Below, piece after piece: positions 44,038-53,106 of a DNA stretch of 64,000 bases. How positions within the stretch are numbered: position 1 is the first letter of the stretch; every line of letters begins with the position of its first letter. A program made the position numbers and the translations under genes. Origin of the DNA: Mauremys mutica (taxonomy: Eukaryota > Chordata > Testudines > Geoemydidae); the NCBI RefSeq assembly GCF_020497125.1, contig NC_059082.1, forward strand, positions 31,208,965-31,272,964, given 5' to 3'. A model generated the notes under the pieces. It did no database searches, was not told the DNA's origin, and worked only from the letters and a program-made list of their open reading frames with translations.

Positions 44038-45084
44038 GTAACTATACTGTCTGCGAATGCATCCCAAGTCCTCAGGGCAAATCAATCATTAAAAAAGGCT
44101 TGCTTAAAAAACAATGTTTGCTATTTGCAAAGGTACACTCACCAGAGCTCCCTTCCATGGCGTCATTGTTTGGGATAGTGGCTTGTGAGGGCTGGGAGGA
44201 CGGTAATTCCGTCAGGGTGAGAAAAAGCTCCTGGCTGCTGGGGCTCACGGAGTGCTGTGTGCTCTCTGCTAGGTCTTCCTCCTCTTCTTCATCTTCATCT
44301 TCCCTGTCTGCATAATCCTCAGCCATGGCAGAGATTACAACCCCCACCTCGGAATCCACGATCAGGGGTGGGGTACTTGTGGCGCAGCCCCCTAAAATTG
44401 CATGCAGCTCAGCATAGAAGCGGCATGTTTTTCGACCTGCCCCGGACCTTCCATTTGCTTCTTTGGTTTTCTGGTAGGCTTGTCTGAGCTCCTTAACTTT
44501 CACTCTGCACTGCACTGAGTCCCTGCTGTGGCCTTTATCCGTCATAGCCTTAGAAATTCTTTCAAATACTTTTTCATTTCGTCTTTTGGAACGCAGTTCT
44601 GTTAGCACTGAATCCTCTCCCCAGATAGCGATCAGATCCAGTACCTCCCGTGCAGTCCATGCTGGGGCTCTTTTACGATTCTCAGGAGACTGCATTGTTA
44701 ACTGTGCTGATGAGCTGTGCGTGGTCACCTGTGCTGATGAGATCTCCACGCTGGGGAAGCAGGAAATTAATTTCAAAACTTCGCGGGGCTTTTCCTGTCT
44801 ACCTGGCCAGTGCATCCGAGTTCAGAATGCTGTCCAGAGCGGTCACTGGTGCACTGTGGGATACCGCCCGGAGGCCAATACCGTCGATCAGCGGCCACAC
44901 TAACCCTAATCCGATATGGTAATACCGATACTAGCGTTACTCCTCTCGTTAGGGAGGAGTACAGAAACCGGTTTAAAGAGCCATTAAAATCGATATAAGG
45001 TGCCTCCTAGTGTGGACGGTTGTGGCGTTAAATCGGTTTTACGCTCCTAAAACTGATTTAAACGCCTAGTGTAGACCAGGCTAC

Positions 45085-47298
45085 AGCTATCATTAGCTTG
45101 AAAAAGTGGGTGTCCCGTCAGGGTAGTTCCTTGACCTCCACCCTCTCAGCAAATATTGTCATAAACAGTGACAACTTCCCCTGGCTTCAGTTAATAGATA
45201 CACTGAGCTGTGGTGGTTCTAATGGCCAAAATGTCCATTGACTCTCTATTCTTATCCAAAATGTCAGGTGTTATTCTAGGGGTACTGTCTATAAATCAGT
45301 TAGGTATACCAGGTGGTCTAATTTCCCAGATGCCTCGGTAAATAATTCAGTCCCACATGCATCCTCCTCATGGACCCGGCAGGATTCGGTATGTGGGAGC
45401 CCACACCCCCCTCACCGGTCCAAATGCTTGGAAGGAGCACTGTAAATGTTCACACTTCCATCCAGAAAGTGTCCAAGTATGTTTCCATGACCATAGATCA
45501 GAGGATACTCCTGATGTGTCTGTAAGGGCAGTGGGCCAAGTCTGGTCTAGATCCCACTGCAATGCCTTCCCAGCCTCAGTGATATTCAATACCATCTCTC
45601 TTAATGACTTCTGGGTCATAGAACTAAGGGCGGAAATGACATGTAACTCACCAACTCCAGCCTGTACTTAAGATAGCTGAGCTTAATCCTTAAGCCACTT
45701 TAATACTCACACATGTCCAGAGTGGCCACGTCTGTGTATAACGTTCAGAGAAGGGAAATAGGTGGACGGGAGATTATCCTGTATACAGCCTGTTCAGAAT
45801 TTCCAATATGCTTCCACTCTTGGGACGGCTGTTCTTTTACACCCTGGAATCTCCTGCGGTGTCTCCTTCAGAGATTCCAGTCCAGGTCAACTGCCTGTGG
45901 CTTTTCCCGTGTCACCAAGCCACACCAGCTACAGGGTCGCAGAAGCACACTGCTGGATCTCACTGGAAAGTTAAGCTTTGCAAATGTAATTTCAGTTCTG
46001 TAATTTGTATTGCTTTTGGTTTGCCTCTGTCTCGATTTTTCCACAACCAGCTGGGGCTGAAAGCAGTTTTTCTTTGCACTTAGCATAGTCTGTGCTGATT
46101 CTTGACCTTGAACACAAAGCAACTTCTCTTTATCTCTGGGCTAAGCTGAATTTCAAATTAACCCGTTCCTAGACAAATTGCTCACACTGTGTCAGAGGCT
46201 TTTCTTTGGTGATTAAAAGCTCCTCTGAGATATATGATCTTATCTAGATTGAAGGTACCTTCTAATGGGCATTGTTTAGATGGATCTTCACGCGTGTGAA
46301 GATTCCAATTCTCTAAATACCTACAGGTTTTAGGACCATAATGTACGTACATGTAATATGCTGGGGTACCCTTAGGGGGTGAGGTGGAATGTTTAGACTG
46401 TCCCTCCCCTATTTTCCAATCACACAAACTCAGGGGGGGTGCCCTGTCCGCGCTAGCGGATCATAAACTGAGGATCTCTCCCTACAGGATACTCACACAG
46501 GAGAGACTAACAAGGAAGACTACGACTCTCCTACACCTCCCTTCAGCAAAGAGCGTCGGCTAGTCTCTGGGAGACGGCGCCGCTTACTCTGATTGCATCC
46601 AGTGAGATGATCAGACTGTCAGTAGCCCACATGGAAAGGAAAGGGGAGGGAAGATGGGTTCACACACTCCTAGACCCAGGCAGCTTCCTCACCGGACTAT
46701 GCCAGGCCGAGTCAGCCCACCGTGGGTCGGATCTCCTAAAGATCCACTAGTTACCGGGCTTGCGTTAGAGTAGTCCTGATCACTAGCTTTCGCTTCACAG
46801 GGTACTCTGGGCATCTTCCGATAACGATCACTCACACTGGTGTGTACACACACACACACCAAGGCCTCTTTTTTTTTTTTAACCTTTTTAAATTTTTTTT
46901 TTTTAACCACGATGCATCTTTACCTGGTCCGAACCAATACCATGAGGCGGTATGACAACCCCTCTTGAGGCGGTAAAAACCCCTCAGCACCGGTGCATTC
47001 TAATGCATTTACCTATGCATTACCTTATGCATTACCTTGTTGGCCAACTCAGCAGTTCCCAGTACTGCTATAAACTAACCTTGTTGGGGCCTTTCCCCAA
47101 TACCACTCTGCATCTGATCTTGCTGCACAGTCAATAAGTTCAGATGGCGTGAGCCCAACAGAGACAGACGTCCTCACGGACAGTCCTCCTCCGATACCCC
47201 AATAGAGATTTCAAAAGGTCTCATACCTCTCATGTGGCGCCATGGGATTTGAAGGGGAATGATCCGTAGTAGCCGTCTGTGGGTCCGTGGGCGTTGCC
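45085..47298 (-). other. ERV internal region between leader and transposon
   Basis: About 2.2 kb of the provirus. It includes a microsatellite-like CA run (46841-46860) with poly-T (46868-46910) and a short tandem of TATGCATTACCTT (about 47010-47038). I find no gag, protease or reverse-transcriptase motif in any frame, so the coding core was probably deleted before or after integration. Confidence 0.55.
45368..45619 (-). pseudogene. ERV env-like remnant, 5' side of the Harbinger insertion
   Basis: An 83-codon open piece in the proviral internal region with LNITEAGKALQWDLDQTW, containing an N-glycosylation site. It is in the expected place for surface-subunit sequence upstream of the 40457-40843 piece, on the other side of the transposon. 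Stops separate it from neighbouring open pieces at 45868-46122 and 46182-46427. Assignment to env is by position in the provirus; no motif is decisive. Confidence 0.35.
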
Positions 47299-47316
47299 AT
47301 CCCGGACGAGCCCCCA
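47299..47316 (-). other. ERV primer-binding site, tRNA-Pro type
   Basis: On the minus strand TGGGGGCTCGTCCGGGAT lies three bases after the 5' LTR. It matches all 18 bases of the proline-tRNA primer site typical of gammaretroviruses. Confidence 0.95.
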
Positions 47317-47319
47317 AAT

Positions 47320-47790
47320 TGTCGGAGAAAAACTCAGTTCTCGCTTTTTCATTTGGGTGCATCAAAATCAAATACTTTATTATTTCTCCAGTAATTACAA
47401 TGGAGGGAGAGAGTGCCATAGGACACAGGGTTGCCCCAGTCCCGGACAGGTCTCTCAACTGGTAAACAATTACAGCAAGCCTTTATACCTTTGTTACAAA
47501 CAATTTCTAGCAATAATACAGACGGTAAAAAGCAACAAATACATTTTGTTTATACATAAGCCTTTCTGCTATCTTATTTGTCTCACTCCAAGAAAAAGCA
47601 AGCCTGCATATTTGGTTATCAGTACGAGGTCGTAATAACTTTTTACACAGTTCTTGTTCTCTGCCTCACACTATCTTCGCTTCTACAAATCTCACGTCAT
47701 TAGGGTCACAGCTAGCCTAACTCTTGCTAACTGACTGACATGCATTAAAATTCCCTTCAAATCCTTGTTAATTCTTTCCCTGCTTCCACA
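47320..47790 (-). repeat. ERV 5' LTR
   Basis: Same length (471 bases) and near-identical sequence to the 3' LTR. It begins TGTGGAAGCAGGG (minus strand) and ends CTCCGACA, followed by the primer site. It contains the same TATAAA and AATAAA. Confidence 0.92.
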
Positions 47791-47794
47791 AAAT

Positions 47795-49545
47795 GGACAG
47801 AACCCCTTGGAATAGTATACAGGATTCTCCTCTGCACAGCCAGGCAGAACAGAGACCTAATTTTTTCATTAGCACTAGAAAAGCTAATTTTCAATTGCCA
47901 ATTAAGTAATTTAATTTATGCTGTAGAGTCTATCTTAGATCATTACAAAAATATTAATCCTGTTTTAACTGAGCTGTAATTGTTGTTGACTGAAACTTTT
48001 CCATTTACAGTATTAGATTCACATTTTATTCTTTAAATAATTATAAATGGTTATTTGTGCCATCTGAGGGAGCTAAAGTAAGATGGCAAAAACATTAGAA
48101 ATAATTCAGCCCAAATGCATATATATGTCCAAAGAGACATGACATAACCTTTTGGTTATAATGTTCATAAATGAGGTTTAAAATTAACAAAACTAGAATA
48201 AAAATAATCTCATGTTCATATTATAAATAAAAGTTATTAGCCATAATCACTTATAAAATGGTCTGGCTGTTCATGAAGAACAAAAATGCTGCAGGCTGTA
48301 CTGGAAAAACCTAGGCAATCTCTGCAATAGATTTGTTCAACATTTATGTGTAACAGCAGCCAGTGTCTGAGAGATCAAGTTATCACTGCCTTAAATCCCC
48401 AGTCATCTTAACATGCACTTCATAAACCAGCTGGACAAGCAGACAACATGGAAAGCCTAAAGGTTAAGTACATATTATTGACCTAAAGGAGGCTGCCTTC
48501 TACAGATCATTAAATATGTTGTGCTCTTCTGATTCAGCTGGTCACAAATGAAAAGTGCCCTGGGAACATTATTTAATGCTTACATGTTCTACCTACATTT
48601 GTGTGACACAAAATCAATACCTTTCCCCAGTCCTTACTTGCTTGGATTATTCTCAGCTATTAACTGCCTTTTAGACCTCAATCAGATTAATTATCTCCTT
48701 ATCCATGTGTGTCCATGTATATACGACACAGACACACCCACATATGTAATAATGCTTCCCTGGTGGGGGTTCCACCCAATTGCCTTTGGGTCATGGCACA
48801 GTCTTCCTAAGGCTTTAAACTGCAGCCCTGCTTGAACTCTGCCCAGACTCTCCAGGGAGATAAGTCTGGCAGCAGATTATACATATGCAGTGACTGTACC
48901 TTGGGAAACAGTTCCCGCACCCTGAGTGCAGGATTAAGTCCCACTAGGAAAATTCATAAGGAAACCCAGAATAAGCCATTTCAACTAATAGGAACAATGT
49001 TATCGTCTAAGGATTCAACACACAAACCTGCACTATGAAAACACAGGAGGTGGGTTGTCCGCCCTTAGTGACTTTAATCAGACTGACATTAGTATGGGGC
49101 AGATTGTTCTCCTGGGTGTGCCGCAAGCACACCTCCTCCCTGCCCTCCTTATGGTTTCCTGATGCCTGGGAGAGGTGGTTTGGGGACAGGTGGTCAAGCA
49201 GGAACAAGCAGTCTCTGTGCTCCCGAGTGCACAAACTGCTCTTGTGTTTTCCCTAAAGCATTTTCCACTTTTCCAGTCAAAATTTTCCACTTTTCCCAAC
49301 AAAAAAGAGAAACCAAAACCTGGCTTTTTGTTGGGTTTTTATTTTGATTTACCTAAGAGACTTGGGAGAAAAGAAAAGAACATAGAATATACACTTTTGA
49401 CAATAGGAGTATTTAGTTCTTGTCCTTTGAAATCTGTCAGGCTAGTTTGGGAGCTCAGCCTTTTGTTGACATAGTCATCACAATCCTTACAAGTTTAGAC
49501 CAAAATTTTCAAACCCAGATGCCTCAAGTTTGGCACCTCAGGCCC
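47795..49545. other. Unique AT-rich DNA with repeat fragments
   Basis: No gene seen. 47925-48005 resembles 28196-28275 (ATCCTGTTTTAACTGAG and GTTGTTGACTGAAAC). 49255-49330 has the TTTTCCACTTTTCC style of the AT-rich repeat family, and 49505-49545 resembles the palindromic GCACCTCAGG family. Confidence 0.45.
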
Positions 49546-49946
49546 TGTGACAGAGTGCTAGCTGGCTATAGCACCCTGCTCTTGGAGGTTGCTGCATCAC
49601 AGCAAAGGCTGGAGCCTTAATTGGTTTTCAGTCTGTTACTGGTGGGAATTACTGACACCTGGTGGTAATGGGTGGGTTAATGAGTAACTGGTTTATGTGG
49701 GAGGGGGGGAATATAGAATTCAGGAATTGGGGTGGGGAGGGACTCACAAGGTAAGCTGGGTGAAGGAGAGAAAGCGGCATAAAAAGCTCCTCCTGCTGTA
49801 TACCTGTGCTACGTCCTGCCATGTTTGGAAACTGAGTATTAAAGGTGCATATGGAGGAAAAGAAAATGACTGTGTGCGCTTGTGAATAGGAGTCTATGAA
49901 AACAGGCCAGACAGTGCTGCACCCAGCTTGACAAGGACCCTGTGAC
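49546..49946 (+). repeat. 5' LTR of the SCAN-like element
   Basis: Begins TGTGACAGAG and ends CCCTGTGACA. Its sequence runs parallel to 51969-52341 (shared words: TGACACCTGGTGG / CAGACACTTGGTGG, CTACGTCCTGCCAT / CTACATCCTGCCAT). Divergence is large. Confidence 0.8.
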
Positions 49947-50136
49947 ATGTGGGGTGCTCAGGGCCGTCCCTATGGGGTGTAGGCCCCAGGGTGGAAGTGA
50001 TGAATCAGCCAGTTTTGGGACCAACCGCGCTGCCCAATAGCACTGGCCTGCGGAACCCACCCAAAGTGTGGGGCCTGGAATGGTCACCCCAATTCGCCAT
50101 ACCTCAGGGACAGCTCTGGGGGCACTTGTCCAGGAT
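49947..50136 (+). other. Primer-binding site split by a MITE
   Basis: TGTGGGGTGCT (49948-49958) and, after the MITE and its duplicated target, TGTCCAGGAT (50127-50136) are the two halves of a diverged tRNA-Pro primer site directly after the 5' LTR. Confidence 0.65.
49959..50118. mobile_element. hAT-type MITE inside the primer-binding site, 160 bp
   Basis: Starts CAGGGCCGTCCCTATGGGG and ends CAGGGACAGCTCTG, imperfect inverted repeats. The flanking octamers GGGGTGCT (49951-49958) and GGGGCACT (50119-50126) match at six of eight positions, with two transitions. Same family as the copies at 6065, 16057 and 28883. Confidence 0.75.
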
Positions 50137-50693
50137 CTTAACCATCTTGGTCAAGAGCAGGAGGTTTGAGAGGTGACCTGTGCGAGAGCAAGGGAGCTGG
50201 ACAAAATGGAGCAGATGCTGTGCTGGTAAAGCTGCAGGCAGAGAGGCTAGCACTTCTGGGCTGGCAGATGGAGCAGTGACAGGCAGTGCAGTTTATCAAG
50301 ACACAGTCTCAGGTACAGCAGCTGCTGGTGCTGCAGAGCCCGGTGAGTTCCAATGAGGGAACTGGAAAACTGGCAGTGGGCCTGGAATTAGGTATGGTGG
50401 CCCCAGGGGATGACCCTGATGCCTTTCTGCTAACTTCGGGTGACTACCAATGGGCAATTGGGCACTACAGCTACCCCTCACCTCACCAGAGAGACTCGGG
50501 TGGCTTATATGGCCAGAGACTTTGATATACTGATGGCTGCTATTCTGGACAGGATGGGCTTGTCAGCAGACAAATGCCATCAAAAATTTTGAGCAGACAG
50601 ATGGAACATCAGGACTCATCCCAGGGCACTGGCACCTAGAAGGTGCCAGACTGGGCCACTTGGTGGATGATGACAAATAGGAAGGGCATAGAG

Positions 50694-50810
50694 ACCCTGA
50701 TGGACTCAATTATTCTTGAACAGTTTACACAGAACTTCTCCAGCAGAGTTTGGGTTCAGAGGCATCAGCCAGAATCATTAGAGCCTGCTGTAAAACTAAT
50801 AGAGGAGTAG
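50694..50810 (+). pseudogene. SCAN-like gag fragment
   Basis: The frame reads SIILEQFTQNFSSRVWVQRH then QPESLEPAVKLIEE before a stop. This follows the signature of the SCAN domain and of the Gmr1-like capsid from which it derives: LLxLEQFLxxLPxExxxWVxxxxPESxxEAVxLxE. It is only the second half of the domain; upstream frames contain stops. In the family the region mediates capsid assembly, or dimerisation in host SCAN proteins. Confidence 0.75.
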
Positions 50811-50817
50811 GTGGAAG

Positions 50818-50889
50818 CAGACTTTCCACAAAAAGAGCTCTGTCCCCCTCCAGCAGACTTTCCACAAAAAGAGCTCTGTCCTCTCCTCT
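50818..50889 (+). repeat. 36-bp in-frame tandem duplication in gag
   Basis: CAGACTTTCCACAAAAAG with GAGCTCTGTCC is present twice, at 50818 and 50854, 36 bases apart. Thirty-six bases equal 12 codons, so the repeat keeps the frame (ADFPQKELCP twice). Confidence 0.9.
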
Positions 50890-50989
50890 CTCCCCCCTCC
50901 AGGGGGGAAAAGAAGGTTGAGGAAACCCATTTGTTGAAGCCCAGGAGTTGGATGTAAGAGGCAAACAAGGGTGCCCCAACTTCCCGAAC

Positions 50990-51413
50990 AGTGGTTTGTT
51001 ACCAGGGTTGGGGCAAAGGTCATATAAAAAGAAAATACTACATCTACGTGGACTGTGGGTAGATGGGCATAAAAGATAGGCCTGGGATAAAGACAATCCC
51101 CATCAAAGTGAGCTAGAAAGACACACAGGGCGTTGTGGATTTAGCTGCTGCTTGTTCCCTTGTACGGAGCACCTTGGTTAGACCACAATCACGACAGAAG
51201 GAAATGACAACAATTCACTGTGTATCTGAGGAAAAGAATACTTACCCCCTAGCAGTTGTTCCATTGGAAGTGGAAGAAAAGTTTAAGTGGCAGAGAGTGG
51301 GTGTAGTAAAATCATTGCCCTGCGCAGTGATGATAGGACTGACTGGACTCAATTTCCCTTATGGAAAAAAGTCGAGGACAGAGAGACATGTCCCAATAGT
51401 GGGGTCCATATAA
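50990..51413 (+). pseudogene. Degraded zinc knuckle and protease-like region
   Basis: Near 50991-51030 VCYQGWGKGHIKRKY has the spacing of a CCHC nucleocapsid knuckle (C-x2-C-x4-H-x4-C), but two of its cysteines are changed. From 51132 the frame VVDLAAACSLVRSTLVRPQ resembles the retroviral-type protease start LVDSGCSxTLVRP with the DSG active triplet altered to DLA. CAVMIGLTGLNFP near 51330 resembles the YPVILGxDW flap-downstream block. It is dead as a gene. Confidence 0.6.
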
Positions 51414-51968
51414 AGAAATTTTGATGGTAAGCCCACCAGGTAACCCCACAGATGCACTATTTAATGACCTTAGGGGGAAAGGGAGAAGTACTCGAAGGGG
51501 ACAGTGGATCCTGGAGGAATAGATCAGACACCTAGCAGAAAAAGAGGGTAGAGGCTTGGCTGACTCCCCGGAGGAGAAAGCCATGGACAAGGCCTGGGAT
51601 AAGAGCCATAATGAGGAGGGAGAGAAGGATCCCATTAATGAGGCCTTGGTGGGTGACCTTACCCAGATAGGTCCAGGGAAGAGAAGGATCCTGATTGTGA
51701 GGCTCTGGAGGACACCTTTCTAGAGTAGATACAAGTCAGGGGCAAAAGAAACTAGAGGAAACATCCATGGGGTGCGATGACCTATGGGCTGAGATGGAAC
51801 TGTGAGGGAAACCTCCACCCTCTGAATGTACTTTTTGTGGGAGGAAAGCAGAAGACTCTCACCAGTGGCCCATGGAAGGGTGGTCTGAAAAGGGCATGAG
51901 AAGCCCCAGTAGAACTCCAACTCCATAAAGAGGGCACGACTTGTCTCCCCAGTCAGTGATGGGAGGTA

Positions 51969-52341
51969 TGTGACAGAGTGCTAGTGATAGCACCCTGGTC
52001 ACTGAGGTTGCTGCAGCACAGAGAAGGCCACAAGCTTAATAGGAATCGACCTGCAACTCGTGGGGATTCCAGACACTTGGTGGCAACTATTGGGCTAATG
52101 AGGTAATCAGCTGAGTAATGAGGGATATATAATTGGGAAACACAAGTAGTAAGGGGGTGGGGACTCAGAGGGTGAGCTGGGTGGAGGAGACACACCTGTA
52201 TGCTGTATTCGTTTGCTACATCCTGCCATATTAAGAAACTGAGAATTAAAGAAACATGTGGTGGAAAGGAAACAGACCATATGTTTGCGAATAGGAGACC
52301 ACAATAACAGGCTAGGCAGTGCTGCTCACAGGACAGCTTGA
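51969..52341 (+). repeat. 3' LTR of the SCAN-like element, truncated
   Basis: Starts TGTGACAGAGTGCTAG after GATGGGAGGTA, a weak purine tract. It contains GGATATATAATTGGG, a TATA-box-like word. The end diverges from the 5' LTR at about 52330. Confidence 0.75.
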
Positions 52342-52454
52342 GATTCAGGGGCTGGACTGCTATCCCTAGGCTGAGCTCCAGTGAAGTCAAAGAGGCCCTG
52401 CATGGATGCAGCAGCTCATCCATACAGAGCACAGTACAGGATTGACACCCAAAG

Positions 52455-52575
52455 ACATATTTAGGCACCTACATCAAAGTGACCTTGTTTTCAGAAGTGG
52501 TGAACACTTCAGCTCCCATTGATGTCAACGAGAGTTGTGAGGCTCAGCATCTTTGAAAGTCAACCCACTCTGAGT
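52455..52575. repeat. Palindromic interspersed repeat (TTTAGGCACC / CATTGATGTCAACG)
   Basis: CATATTTAGGCACCTACATC, then CTCCCATTGATGTCAACGAG, then CAGCATCTTTGAAAGTCAACC. It forms a foldback about its centre and matches the common turtle repeat also seen at 22315. Confidence 0.55.
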
Positions 52576-53005
52576 TAGATGCATGCAATTTTTAAATGTT
52601 CAGCCACAAATATATTTCAATAGGCAGTGACAGTTCTATCATCACTCTTTTTACTTAAAAATATATTTTAAAAAAATCAAGATTAACTGAACTATGTTAA
52701 ACCTGTGTTGTTAATGTCTCATGGGGAAAGGAAGGGTAAAACACGCTGCACATGTTTCTAAGGGTGCAGAAAAATGGCATGATTTAATATTGTACAGTTG
52801 TATATGTACAATAGTATATGATCAGAAGTTTCCCATAGCATGGCAGTCCCCATTACTGCAAGATGTATATGCAGACAAGGGCACCCAACCTTTCTTTACC
52901 TTATTTTTTCCTGACTTGTGTGCGCTTTATTTTGCAACAACCTTACTGTTCTTTGACATACTATTGAGGATGGAATTATTTATTAGACCACACCTCATTG
53001 GATAC
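52576..53005. other. Unique AT-rich DNA, no gene seen
   Basis: The open frame at 52721-53053 (110 codons) has no recognisable domain and runs into the palindromic repeat that follows. I do not call it a gene. Confidence 0.4.
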
Positions 53006-53009
53006 CTGA

Positions 53010-53106
53010 AGTTTGATTTTGCTCTTGCTTACATTGGTGTAAATCAGGAGTAACTCCACTGAAGTCAAGGGAATTACACCAGTATAAATCTGGTGTAAAT
53101 GAGAGG
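53010..53106. repeat. Palindromic repeat (GGTGTAAATCAGGAGTAAC family)
   Basis: GGTGTAAATCAGGAGTAACTC and GAATTACACCAGTATAAATC are partial inverted copies around CCACTGAAGTCAAGGG, followed by a third partial copy CTGGTGTAAATGAG. A related fragment is at 10510. Confidence 0.65.

Larger units (their letters stand above)
43242..44143 (-). other. Intron of the Myb/SANT gene
   Basis: The 900-base interval between the GTGAGT donor and the CAG acceptor, 43243-44142. Joining the exon ends keeps the reading frame. The intron contains a plus-strand ORF with its own splice-like signals (see 43744-44037). Confidence 0.75.
42717..44815 (-). pseudogene. Harbinger Myb/SANT-like DNA-binding protein, two exons, one frameshift
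   Basis: The partner gene of Harbinger transposases; in studied elements this protein binds the ends and helps nuclear import of the transposase. Exon 1 (44815-44143, minus) carries a trihelix SANT-like domain: APAWTAREVLDLIAIWGEDS, KVFERISKAMTDKGHSRDS, QCRVKVKELRQAYQKTKEA and CRFYAELHAIL, then an acidic stretch DREDEDEEEEED. An internal ATG at 44695 (MQSPENRKRAPAW) is an alternative start close to family length. A donor CTCTG|GTGAGT at 44143/44142 and an acceptor CATGCAG|CTGC at 43243/43242 join in phase to give GSSAANFSTI. Exon 2 encodes RRRKKKTRDEMF and a coiled-coil region (RWRQEDQRWRDATLGLLRDQ). A shift near 43097-43107 separates its halves, so this copy probably makes a truncated protein. 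Confidence 0.82.
40842..45081 (+). mobile_element. Autonomous PIF/Harbinger DNA transposon, 4.2 kb
   Basis: The element encodes a DDE transposase (plus) and a Myb/SANT protein (minus), the two genes that define autonomous Harbinger elements. The ends share the inverted word GTCTACACTA (40849-40858 and its complement 45067-45076), and subterminal words AAACCGGTTT and TTAAATCGGT recur near both ends. TAC lies outside both proposed ends (40839-40841 and 45082-45084) as a candidate 3-bp duplication, though the family usually prefers TTA/TAA. The last bases of the left end do not match the right end well. It sits inside the env remnant of a young ERV, so it transposed after the provirus integrated or was amplified with it. 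Confidence 0.9.
39784..47790 (-). mobile_element. Endogenous retrovirus (gammaretrovirus-like), young, gag-pol lost, carrying a Harbinger transposon
   Basis: A provirus in minus orientation. Two direct LTRs of 471 bases (39784-40254 and 47320-47790) begin TG and end CA. The host flanks carry a 4-bp direct repeat AAAT (39780-39783 and 47791-47794), the target length of gammaretroviruses. A perfect 18-base tRNA-Pro primer site follows the 5' LTR and a purine tract precedes the 3' LTR. Excluding the transposon, the internal part is only about 2.8 kb: leader, then env-type fragments. I find no gag or pol motif. The two LTRs differ at about four positions by eye, so integration was recent in evolutionary terms. 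Confidence 0.9.
49546..52341 (+). mobile_element. Old LTR retrotransposon with SCAN-like capsid (Ty3/gypsy Gmr1-like suspected)
   Basis: Two diverged direct LTRs (49546-49946 starting TGTGACAGAGTGCTAGC, and 51969 to about 52341 starting TGTGACAGAGTGCTAG). The right LTR lacks the matching CCCTGTGACA end, so it is truncated or rearranged. Between them are a tRNA-Pro-like primer site, gag with a SCAN-like segment, a degraded zinc knuckle and a protease-like piece, but no RT or integrase. The SCAN domain of vertebrates is thought to derive from Gmr1-like gypsy capsid, which fits this order. I could not find a target-site duplication. Multiple stops show it is dead. Confidence 0.75.

Noticed and set aside
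44586..44922. Plus-strand open frames overlapping the Myb gene
   Set aside because: Shadows of the minus-strand SANT coding sequence in other frames.
40839..45084. Classical TTA/TAA target duplication for the Harbinger element
   Set aside because: Not found. Only a TAC triplet flanks the proposed ends, and the left terminal bases are diverged, so the exact ends remain uncertain.
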